From an uncultured Gammaproteobacteria bacterium (GTDB lineage Bacteria; Pseudomonadota; Gammaproteobacteria; UBA9214), in contig CAJQOV010000204.1 in assembly GCA_905480065.1 (NCBI GenBank), positions 1 through 5,146 on the forward strand: DNA of 5,146 nt. The letters are read 5' to 3'. Position numbers and translations under genes: made by a program. The notes beneath the pieces were generated by a model. That model worked only from the letters and a program-made list of their open reading frames with translations, did not search any database and had not been told where the DNA came from. This document shows, piece by piece, positions 1 through 5,146 of the stretch. Numbering within the stretch: position 1 is the first letter of the stretch; each line of letters begins with the position of its first letter.

Positions 1-2754
1 GACTTCATCCGCCGGCAACAACCCGTACTCACGAAAGGCCTGCAACAGTCCCAGCGTCCAGGTATAGCGCAACAACCCTTCGTGTTCGCCGGACCAGCGC
101 AAGACCCCGAATTGAACCATAAATTCGATATCAACGATACCGCCCGACCCGTGTTTGAGGTCCACCTCCCCGGGACCCGCCTTGTCCAGCTCCTGGCGCA
201 TGCGGTTGCGCATGTCGACCACCTCGGCACGCAGCTTTTCGGCGTCGCGCGGACGCGCCAGCACGCCGGAACGGATGCGCTCGAATTGGCGGCGGATTTC
301 CTCGCTGCCGACCACCACCCGCGCCCGGATCAGCGCCTGGTTTTCCCAGGTCCAGGCGTTGCGGCGCTGGTACTCGGCAAACGCATCCATGCTGCTCACC
401 AGCAGCCCGGAATTGCCATTCGGGCGCAGCCGCATATCGACCTCGTAGAGTATGCCGGCGGCGGTGAAGGTATTTAGCAGGTGAATGATGCGCTGGCTGA
501 GGCGGGTGAAAAACTCGCTGTTGTCGATCACCCTGGGGCCGGCGGTATGCTGCTCGTTACCGGTACTGTCATGCAAAAAAACAATATCGAGATCGGAGCC
601 GTAGCCCATCTCGGCGCCGCCCAGCTTGCCATAACCGACGATGGCAAACCCGGCCTCGCGCAGCCTGCCATGCGCCAGGTAGGCCGGCCGCCCGTAGCGT
701 ACCAGCATGTGATCCCAGGCCAGCTGTATGACCGTCTCCAGCACCACTTCCGCGATCGCGGTCAGGCTGTCGGCAACCCGGGTTACCGGCAGCCCGGTGA
801 CGATATCTGCCGCGGCTATGTGCAGGGTCTGCGCCTGGCGGAACTGGCGCAGACGATCCATCTGCTGTTCCAGGTCATCCGCCGGGATACCGGCCAGTCG
901 CACCGCCAGCACCGCCCCCAGTGCAGTCTTGTCGAGTGGTTCGTACAGGCCGCGCGGATCCAGCAACTCGTCCAGCAGGATTGGATGGCGGGCCAGCTCC
1001 GCTGCCACCCAGCTGCTGGCCGCACACAGCTGCGCCAGCTGCGCCAGTGCACCGGGATTCTCGACCAGCAGCGACAGGTAAGTCGTACGTCCGGCTATCG
1101 ACTCGAGCAATGCCCCGATACGTTTGAGCACGTCCAGCGCCGGCTGGTTAGCGGCGGCCATCTTCAGCGCCAGCGGCATCAGGTCATCCAGGCGCTGCCG
1201 GCCCTGCTCACCCAGGTGACGGGTAACCGGCCCGTGCCGGAATTGCTCCAGCCAGGCCAGTGCTTCATCCGGATCGTGATAACCCGCCGCCGCCAGCGCC
1301 TGCACGGCCTGCCGGGTATCCGCGGCGCCCTTCCAGACATCGGCCAGATCGCGTGCCCCGCTCTCCTCGCGCTGCTGGGGGTCCGCGAATACCTGGTCAA
1401 AATGCTCCTGCACGCTCCGGCGATGGGCATCGAGCGTGTGCAAAAAACTCTCCCAGTCCGGGTAACCCATGGACCAGGCCAGCCGTACCCGGCCGTATTC
1501 ATCTTCCGGCAGCTCATGTACCTGCTCGTCCGCCACCGCCTGCAGGCGGTTCTCGGTGCGGCGCAGGAACACGTAGGCCTCGGATAACTGCAGGGTGACC
1601 ACGGCCGGCAGGTAGCCGAGCTCGGCCAGCACCTTGAGCACGGTCAGGACGCGGCGCTGTTGCAGCACCGGTTCACGACCGCCCCGCACCAGCTGGAAGG
1701 CCTGCACAATAAACTCGATCTCGCGAATTCCGCCAGGACCGAGCTTGATATTGTCCTGCATGCCCTTGCGCTCGACCTCGCTGATGATCTGCTGTTTCAG
1801 GCTACGCAGCGATTCAAAGGCGCCGAAATCGAGGTAACGCCGGTAGACAAACGGCCGCAGCAGCTCCATCAGCGCCTTGCTGGCCCGCTCCGGTCCGGCC
1901 ACCGGGCGCGCCTTGATCATGGCGTAACGCTCCCATTCACGCCCCTGCAGCTGGTAGTAGTCCGCAATGGCATCGAAACTGGCGACCAGTGGCCCGCTGT
2001 CCCCATAGGGCCGCAGGCGCATGTCGACCCGGAACACGAAACCATCCTGGGTCTGCGCATCCAGCGCGCGCACCAGCCGCTGGCCCAGTTGCAGGTAAAA
2101 CTCGTGCGCTGTCGCCTGTCTACAGAGTTGTTCTTCGTCGGCTTCCGGGTAGGCGAATATCAGGTCGATATCGGAGGAAAAGTTCAGCTCGCGTGCACCG
2201 AGCTTGCCCATGCCGAGCACCACCAGTGACGGGCTGAACGATTTGCGGATCCCGTATTCCTGTACCAGCCGCGCACCCAGCCACTCCAGGGTAATGCTGA
2301 CACAGGCCTCGGCCAGCCCGGAAAGATCATGCAACACCTCGTCGAGTGGCGCCCAGCCGGCCAGATCACGCCAGGCGATGCGCACCATCTCGCGCTCGCG
2401 GAAGCGGCGCAGCACGTAGTGCAGGCCTGCTTCGTCACGCACCGAAGCAATGGCATGACCCAGCCGGTTACGGTATTCATCCGCCGCGTAGTCACCGAGC
2501 AGCGATCCATCGGCAAGCTGGTCATACAACACGGACGGATCACGGATGCAGGTTTGCCGTACGAAATCGCTGCAGGCCCAGACCCGCAGCAGGCTGGCAG
2601 TGAAATCCGGGTGCCGCGGCAACGCATGCCCGGATTCTGCCGTGGCCGCGGCAAATGCCTCCCACGCCTCCAGCAAGGCGTCACGCAGCAGACCCGGCAA
2701 ACCGGTGCTCAGCTGCCGGTTGATACTCATCGGCATGTGCGCAGGACTCGACAT
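1..2754 (-). CDS. glnE: Bifunctional glutamine synthetase adenylyltransferase/deadenylyltransferase, C-terminus off the left edge
   Basis: GlnE adds AMP to, and removes it from, the regulatory tyrosine of glutamine synthetase, under control of PII and glutamine; it is cytosolic. Reading leftward, 918 codons are open without a stop. Two nucleotidyltransferase domains are visible. The N-terminal (deadenylylase) domain has GMGKLG at 181-186 and metal-binding D195/D197 in SSDIDLIF. The C-terminal (adenylylase) domain has GYGKLGG followed by D721/D723 in GSDLDIVF. Each is followed by its family motif, GPGGIREIEF at 339-348 and SGGIVDIEF at 870-878. E. coli GlnE has 946 residues with the equivalent aspartates about 20 positions earlier, so roughly 50 residues are lost beyond the window edge. 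The start at 2754 (MSSPAH) is a choice: in-frame ATGs also lie at 2736, 2730 and 2802, a GTG lies at 2772, and none has a clear Shine-Dalgarno. The family is certain; the start is uncertain. It is divergent from pilU. Confidence 0.96.
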   Translation of the reverse strand, partial: MSSPAHMPMSINRQLSTGLPGLLRDALLEAWEAFAAATAESGHALPRHPDFTASLLRVWACSDFVRQTCIRDPSVLYDQLADGSLLGDYAADEYRNRLGHAIASVRDEAGLHYVLRRFREREMVRIAWRDLAGWAPLDEVLHDLSGLAEACVSITLEWLGARLVQEYGIRKSFSPSLVVLGMGKLGARELNFSSDIDLIFAYPEADEEQLCRQATAHEFYLQLGQRLVRALDAQTQDGFVFRVDMRLRPYGDSGPLVASFDAIADYYQLQGREWERYAMIKARPVAGPERASKALMELLRPFVYRRYLDFGAFESLRSLKQQIISEVERKGMQDNIKLGPGGIREIEFIVQAFQLVRGGREPVLQQRRVLTVLKVLAELGYLPAVVTLQLSEAYVFLRRTENRLQAVADEQVHELPEDEYGRVRLAWSMGYPDWESFLHTLDAHRRSVQEHFDQVFADPQQREESGARDLADVWKGAADTRQAVQALAAAGYHDPDEALAWLEQFRHGPVTRHLGEQGRQRLDDLMPLALKMAAANQPALDVLKRIGALLESIAGRTTYLSLLVENPGALAQLAQLCAASSWVAAELARHPILLDELLDPRGLYEPLDKTALGAVLAVRLAGIPADDLEQQMDRLRQFRQAQTLHIAAADIVTGLPVTRVADSLTAIAEVVLETVIQLAWDHMLVRYGRPAYLAHGRLREAGFAIVGYGKLGGAEMGYGSDLDIVFLHDSTGNEQHTAGPRVIDNSEFFTRLSQRIIHLLNTFTAAGILYEVDMRLRPNGNSGLLVSSMDAFAEYQRRNAWTWENQALIRARVVVGSEEIRRQFERIRSGVLARPRDAEKLRAEVVDMRNRMRQELDKAGPGEVDLKHGSGGIVDIEFMVQFGVLRWSGEHEGLLRYTWTLGLLQAFREYGLLPADEV

Positions 2755-2805
2755 AGGTGCGTTCAAGTTCACCGGATACCCGGCCGAAGGTGGTAATTGC
2801 ATCCG

Positions 2806-2811
2806 ATTATA
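2806..2811 (-). promoter_or_regulatory. Candidate -10 element for glnE
   Basis: The minus strand reads TATAAT here, an exact sigma-70 -10 hexamer. It lies 51 bases upstream of the preferred glnE start, in the only AT-rich patch of the divergent region. Transcription would begin near 2799, giving a leader of about 45 bases before the ATG at 2754. This argues against the in-frame ATG at 2802, which would fall between the -10 and the start site. No good -35 is present at 16-19 base spacing: CCATTA sits at 17, and TTGTCT is too close at 11. The call rests on the -10 match and position only. Confidence 0.35.
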
Positions 2812-2820
2812 TACAAGCCG

Positions 2821-2824
2821 GGAG
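2821..2824 (+). promoter_or_regulatory. Ribosome binding site of pilU
   Basis: GGAG, within GGGAG, lies six bases before the ATG at 2831, which is ideal spacing. The reading frame stays open upstream to an ATG at 2546 inside antisense glnE. This site, together with the start of PilU homology (MDFREYLRTMVEKDASDLYL), fixes 2831 as the true start. Confidence 0.8.
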
Positions 2825-2830
2825 ACAATA

Positions 2831-3982
2831 ATGGATTTCAGGGAATATCTGCGCACCATGGTGGAAAAAGACGCCTCCGACCTCTACCTCAGCAGTGGCG
2901 CACCGGCCAGCGCCAAGATCGCCGGCACCCTGGTCCGGCTTGAGGACACAACCCTCACCCCGGAACAGGTGAGGGAGATTGCCTGGTCGACCATGAGCCC
3001 GGAGCAGATCACGGAATTCGAGCACCGCCCGGAGATGAACCTGGCGATTTCCGAGGATGGCATCGGACGCTTTCGCGTGAATATTTTTCGCCAGCGCAAC
3101 AGCGTGTCGATGGTGATCCGCAACATCAAGACCGCGATCCCGGACTGGAAGCTGCTCGGCTTGCCGGAGATTCTGACCAGGGTCATCATGGAGAAACGCG
3201 GGCTGGTGCTGTTTGTCGGCGCCACCGGTTCCGGCAAGTCCACCTCGCTGGCCTCGCTGATCGATCACCGCAACACCCACAGTGCCGGGCACATCATCAC
3301 CATCGAGGACCCGATCGAATTCGTGCACAGTCACAAGATGTCTATCGTCAACCAGCGTGAGGTCGGCGTTGACACCGAGAGTTATCAGGACGCCCTGAAG
3401 AACACCCTGCGCCAGGCACCCGATGTCATCCTGATCGGCGAGATACGCGACCAGGAAACCATGGAACACGCGCTGGCCTTTGCCGAGACCGGCCACCTGG
3501 CGATCTCCACCCTGCATGCCAACAACGCCAACCAGGCGCTGGACCGCATCATCAATTTCTTTCCCGAGGAACGCCGCAACCAGCTGCTGCTCGACCTGTC
3601 ACTGAACCTGCGCGCCTTCGTGTCGCAACGCCTGGTCAAGACCACGGACGGCAAGCGCGCGGCTGCGGTGGAGATCCTGCTCGGCACTCCGCTGGTACAG
3701 GACATGATCCGGCGTGGCGATGTCCACGAGATCAAGGAGATCATGCAAAAATCGGAAAACATCGGCATGCAGACCTTCGACGGCGCACTGTTCCGGCTGG
3801 TGCAGGCCGGCAACATCACGCTTGATGAGGCCATCAAGAATGCGGACTCGCCCAACAACCTGCGCCTGCGTCTCAACCTGGACTCGAGTACCGCCGAGAA
3901 AAAGACTGCCGGTACGCTCAGCCTGCTGGAACATGAAGAGGACAACGACGATGACGCAGACAACACCGCCCTGCGTGCCTGA
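2831..3982 (+). CDS. pilU: Type IV pilus retraction ATPase accessory motor PilU
   Basis: PilU is a hexameric cytoplasmic ATPase of the PilT/VirB11 secretion-ATPase family. It works with PilT at the base of type IVa pili to retract them under load, in twitching motility and DNA uptake. The product is 383 aa, close to the roughly 380 aa of Pseudomonas PilU. The N-terminal PAS-like domain (about 1-105) starts with the family ASDLYL signature. The RecA-like domain has Walker A GATGSGKS at 130-137, Asp box TIEDPIE at 157-163, Walker B VILIGE at 199-204 with catalytic E204, and His box HLAISTLH at 222-229. PilU rather than PilT is indicated by LRQAPDVI, the AFAETGHL stretch, LHANNANQAL and FFPEERR. 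All catalytic residues are present. The last residues form an acidic tail (8 of 11 are D/E at 367-377). pilT is not adjacent, because the upstream neighbour is divergent glnE, so pilU probably has its own promoter in 2755-2830. Confidence 0.95.
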   Translation: MDFREYLRTMVEKDASDLYLSSGAPASAKIAGTLVRLEDTTLTPEQVREIAWSTMSPEQITEFEHRPEMNLAISEDGIGRFRVNIFRQRNSVSMVIRNIKTAIPDWKLLGLPEILTRVIMEKRGLVLFVGATGSGKSTSLASLIDHRNTHSAGHIITIEDPIEFVHSHKMSIVNQREVGVDTESYQDALKNTLRQAPDVILIGEIRDQETMEHALAFAETGHLAISTLHANNANQALDRIINFFPEERRNQLLLDLSLNLRAFVSQRLVKTTDGKRAAAVEILLGTPLVQDMIRRGDVHEIKEIMQKSENIGMQTFDGALFRLVQAGNITLDEAIKNADSPNNLRLRLNLDSSTAEKKTAGTLSLLEHEEDNDDDADNTALRA

Positions 3983-4010
3983 GGGCAGACCGTTTATCGG
4001 CCGGCCATTC

Positions 4011-4019
4011 TGCTATCAT
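4011..4019 (+). promoter_or_regulatory. Candidate extended -10 promoter for the epimerase gene
   Basis: TGCTATCAT matches the extended -10 consensus TGnTATAAT with one mismatch. It lies in the 74-base gap after pilU, about 38 bases before the epimerase start. The -35 region (CGTTTA at 17 bases spacing) is poor, which extended -10 promoters tolerate. If real, the epimerase is transcribed separately from pilU. No intrinsic terminator with a T-run is seen between the genes, so read-through from pilU is also possible. Confidence 0.35.
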
Positions 4020-4056
4020 GGCTTGCACACAGTTACTCAATGGTTGAAATGAAAGT

Positions 4057-4791
4057 ATGATGTTTCTGATCACCGGCGGGGCCGGCTTCATTGGTTCACA
4101 TATTGCCGACCGTCTGCTGCTGGACGGTCACTCGGTACGGATCCTCGACAACTTTTCTACCGGCAAGCGGGAAAACATCCCGGACTCCCCGCTGGTCTCC
4201 GTGATCGAGGGCGATGTCGCCGAAGCAGACACCGTGCGCCGCGCCATGCAGGGGGTCGACCGAGTATTCCACGAGGCGGCCATCGCCTCGGTACCGGAAA
4301 CGGTCGGCGACCCGCTCGGCAGTGCGCGGGTGAATTACCAGGGCACCCTGAACGTACTCGAGTCGGCACGCCAGGCCGGCGTGCAGCGGGTGGTATTCGC
4401 CTGTTCGGCAGCCGTGTACGGCGACCTGCCGGAACTGCCGAAACAGGAAGAGATGCCGGTGCGTCCGCTGTCGCCGTATGCCGTGGACAAGCTGGCCTCG
4501 GAGCATGCCTGCCAGGTCTATACACACCTGTACGGACTGGAAGCGGTGGCGCTGCGTTATTTCAACGTGTTCGGACCGCGCCAGGATCCGGGCTCCCCGT
4601 ATTCCGGGGTGATTTCGATCTTTACCGATTGCATTCGCAGTGGCCGCCAGCCGCGCATCTATGGCGATGGCGAACAGACCCGCGACTTTGTCTATGTCGC
4701 GGACGTGGTAGAGGCCAACATGCGGGCCGTATTTTGGGTAACAAACTCCAAATCGTTGTTGCCGTGGGTCGTGGTTATGGCGGCTACCTGA
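4057..4791 (+). CDS. NAD-dependent nucleotide-sugar epimerase/dehydratase (extended SDR), C-terminus lost at a junction
   Basis: The gene encodes an extended short-chain dehydrogenase of the UDP-glucose/UDP-GlcNAc 4-epimerase type, which makes sugar nucleotides for surface polysaccharide. The NAD-binding motif TGGAGFIGSH is at 6-15, with D31 (LDNFSTGKREN) binding the ribose. GDV is at 52-54 and HEAA at 72-75. The catalytic serine is S117 in CSAAVYG, and the YxxxK pair is Y141/K145 in SPYAVDK. Substrate-binding LRYFNVFGPRQDP is at 166-178, and YGDGEQTRDFVYVADVVEAN at 202-221. Family homology ends at about residue 225 (position 4731). The last 19 or so residues are unrelated, and about 85-90 C-terminal residues that complete the substrate domain are missing. 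The enzyme as read is probably inactive, or the DNA is chimeric. Start: consecutive ATGs at 4057 and 4060, with a weak GAAAG at 4051-4055 that is better spaced for the second. Exact substrate unknown. Confidence 0.88.
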   Translation: MMFLITGGAGFIGSHIADRLLLDGHSVRILDNFSTGKRENIPDSPLVSVIEGDVAEADTVRRAMQGVDRVFHEAAIASVPETVGDPLGSARVNYQGTLNVLESARQAGVQRVVFACSAAVYGDLPELPKQEEMPVRPLSPYAVDKLASEHACQVYTHLYGLEAVALRYFNVFGPRQDPGSPYSGVISIFTDCIRSGRQPRIYGDGEQTRDFVYVADVVEANMRAVFWVTNSKSLLPWVVVMAAT

Positions 4792-4886
4792 TCAGCCAGA
4801 GCACGCAGCAATAAAATGAGCGCGGCGCCATCATCAATTTCAGCGCCGGGCGTGCCCAGACTTAAATCTGTGTCAAAGAGAATCAT
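4692..4886 (-). CDS. N-terminal fragment of an inosine-uridine preferring nucleoside hydrolase
   Basis: Nucleoside hydrolases split ribonucleosides into base and ribose in purine/pyrimidine salvage, using a calcium bound by N-terminal aspartates. The first 58 or so residues fit the family: ILFDTDLSL at 2-10, D18/D19 in EIDDGAAL, AITTTHGN at 36-43 (the ITTxxGN motif), then FVTQNTARMLA at 48-58, matching the helix that follows. D5/D7 and D18/D19 are farther apart than in classic members (DxDPGxDD) because of a Gly/Pro-containing insert of about seven residues. I recall similar inserts in other family members, so this is probably a subfamily trait. Homology stops at about 4713 and the frame closes at 4692 after six unrelated residues; about 250 residues are missing. 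The start at 4886 is supported by an excellent GGAGG. The gene overlaps the end of the upstream PfkB kinase gene, suggesting a salvage operon. Confidence 0.75.
   Translation of the reverse strand: MILFDTDLSLGTPGAEIDDGAALILLLRALADQVAAITTTHGNNDLEFVTQNTARMLASTTSAT
4713..4731. other. Junction joining two unrelated segments tail-to-tail
   Basis: Plus-strand epimerase homology ends here, and minus-strand nucleoside hydrolase homology ends at the same place from the opposite side. Within this stretch both readings fit their families: A-N-M-R-A-V on plus, T-A-R-M-L-A on minus. The break is therefore ambiguous over about 19 bases, as expected for a microhomology join. Bases 4713-4728 form a quasi-palindrome, GGCC-nn-CATG-nn-GGCC. 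No transposase, direct repeat or terminal repeat is visible. It could be a real inversion or deletion endpoint, or an assembly or amplification chimera; the sequence alone cannot decide. Confidence 0.75.
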
Positions 4887-5146
4887 GATATGCCTCCGTG
4901 GGTAAAGGGTAGGGCCAACTGGTGGCGGCTGCACCCCATCGTTTGCCGGCCTGAATTGCTGTGGCAATGGGGTCGCCTTCCCACCAACTGGCCAGGAAAT
5001 GGCTGATAAAAGCGTCACCACAGCCGACGCTGCTGGTGGTGACCTCGACTGCTTCGACGGGGAAGAAAGTCGCTTGCTGGCGCCGCCCATCGAAATAAAA
5101 CAGACCACGGCTCCCGAGGGTGACAATGAGCTGTTTGGCCTGCCGG
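4873..5146 (-). CDS. PfkB-family carbohydrate/nucleoside kinase, C-terminal 91 residues only
   Basis: The gene enters from the right edge and ends with TGA at 4873-4875. The visible part is the C-terminal end of a ribokinase-like (PfkB) fold, which phosphorylates sugars or nucleosides with ATP. It opens with LIVTLGSRGLFYFDG, the usual VTxGxxG strand-turn. The second PfkB signature follows as SSVGCGDAF, with the catalytic-base aspartate in GD and the anion-hole glycines. Then comes FLASWWEGDPIATAIQAGKRWGAAA, the C-terminal helices. The canonical motif is GAGD; here it is GCGD, a conservative change. The substrate cannot be assigned from this fragment; ribose or a nucleoside is suggested by the nucleoside hydrolase gene that follows. 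The 3' end overlaps the hydrolase start by 14 bases in another frame, implying translational coupling. Confidence 0.8.
   Translation of the reverse strand, partial: RQAKQLIVTLGSRGLFYFDGRRQQATFFPVEAVEVTTSSVGCGDAFISHFLASWWEGDPIATAIQAGKRWGAAATSWPYPLPTEAYHDSL
4893..4897 (-). promoter_or_regulatory. Ribosome binding site of the nucleoside hydrolase gene
   Basis: On the minus strand GGAGG is followed by six bases and then the ATG at 4886. This is the strongest Shine-Dalgarno in the window. It sits inside the last codons of the PfkB kinase gene and decides the hydrolase start, although a longer open frame runs upstream to 5126. Confidence 0.8.

Noticed and set aside
481..1587. Long plus-strand open frame of 368 codons opposite glnE, with further ones at 82-477, 1660-2229 and 2329-2796
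   Set aside because: They lie antisense to a certain glnE reading frame in high-GC DNA, where stop codons are rare on the opposite strand. The translations are rich in Arg, Gln, His and Pro, show no recognisable domain, and have no clear ribosome binding sites.
2546..2830. In-frame N-terminal extension of pilU by 95 codons
   Set aside because: The extension is antisense to the glnE 5' end, has no PilU homology, and a good GGAG precedes the ATG at 2831.
2807..3517. Minus-strand open frame of 236 codons opposite pilU, with others at 3385-3966 and 3599-3934
   Set aside because: They are shadows of pilU. The composition is that of reverse-complemented pilU codons and no family motif is visible.
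3986..4012. Possible terminator after pilU around the palindrome GGCCGGCC (3999-4006), with flanking CAGA/TCTG
   Set aside because: The stem is short and broken and there is no T-run after it. The downstream arm overlaps the better-supported extended -10 candidate.
4732..4791. A novel C-terminal domain on the epimerase
   Set aside because: These codons are the antisense of the nucleoside hydrolase's conserved N-terminal part (THGNN, ITTT), so they are not an evolved tail.
4887..5126. In-frame N-terminal extension of the nucleoside hydrolase
   Set aside because: It is out of frame with the PfkB kinase, which has clear motifs in the same DNA. GGAGG plus the start of family homology place the hydrolase start at 4886.
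1..5146. CRISPR arrays, tRNA/rRNA genes, insertion sequences, riboswitches, defence or toxin-antitoxin genes
   Set aside because: I looked on both strands and saw no regularly spaced repeats, no transposase motifs, no conserved RNA elements and no recognisable defence genes.

Overview
The window looks like chromosomal DNA from a gammaproteobacterium. GlnE and a PilU-type pilus motor, both close to the Pseudomonas/E. coli families, cover the left four fifths. GC content is high (about 63% by hand count in 4081-4730). I see no rRNA, tRNA, CRISPR array or insertion sequence.

Layout. Positions 1-2754 hold glnE on the minus strand: 918 codons reading leftward off the window edge, with only about 50 C-terminal residues missing. 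A 76-base divergent intergenic region (2755-2830) separates it from pilU on the plus strand (2831-3982, 383 aa, complete). After a 74-base gap with a plausible extended -10 promoter comes an extended-SDR nucleotide-sugar epimerase on the plus strand, starting at 4057. It matches its family only to about residue 225, then loses homology and stops at 4791.

The right end (about 4732-5146) is unrelated and reads from the other strand. It holds the C-terminal end of a PfkB-family sugar/nucleoside kinase (4873-5146), whose stop overlaps the start of an inosine-uridine nucleoside hydrolase (start at 4886). The hydrolase matches its family for only about 58 residues. It is cut at the same place that cuts the epimerase, so two genes on opposite strands are truncated tail-to-tail at about 4713-4731. 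That segment is a quasi-palindrome that reads plausibly in both protein families.

Functionally there are three separate themes: nitrogen-status control of glutamine synthetase (glnE), twitching motility and pilus retraction (pilU), and nucleotide-sugar or surface polysaccharide metabolism (epimerase). A nucleoside-salvage pair (nucleoside hydrolase plus PfkB kinase) has been joined on. The junction is the main anomaly. Composition also drops there, to about 57% GC, so an assembly or amplification chimera is at least as likely as a real rearrangement. I found no convincing new biological system; the nearest to novelty is the variant nucleoside hydrolase/kinase pair.
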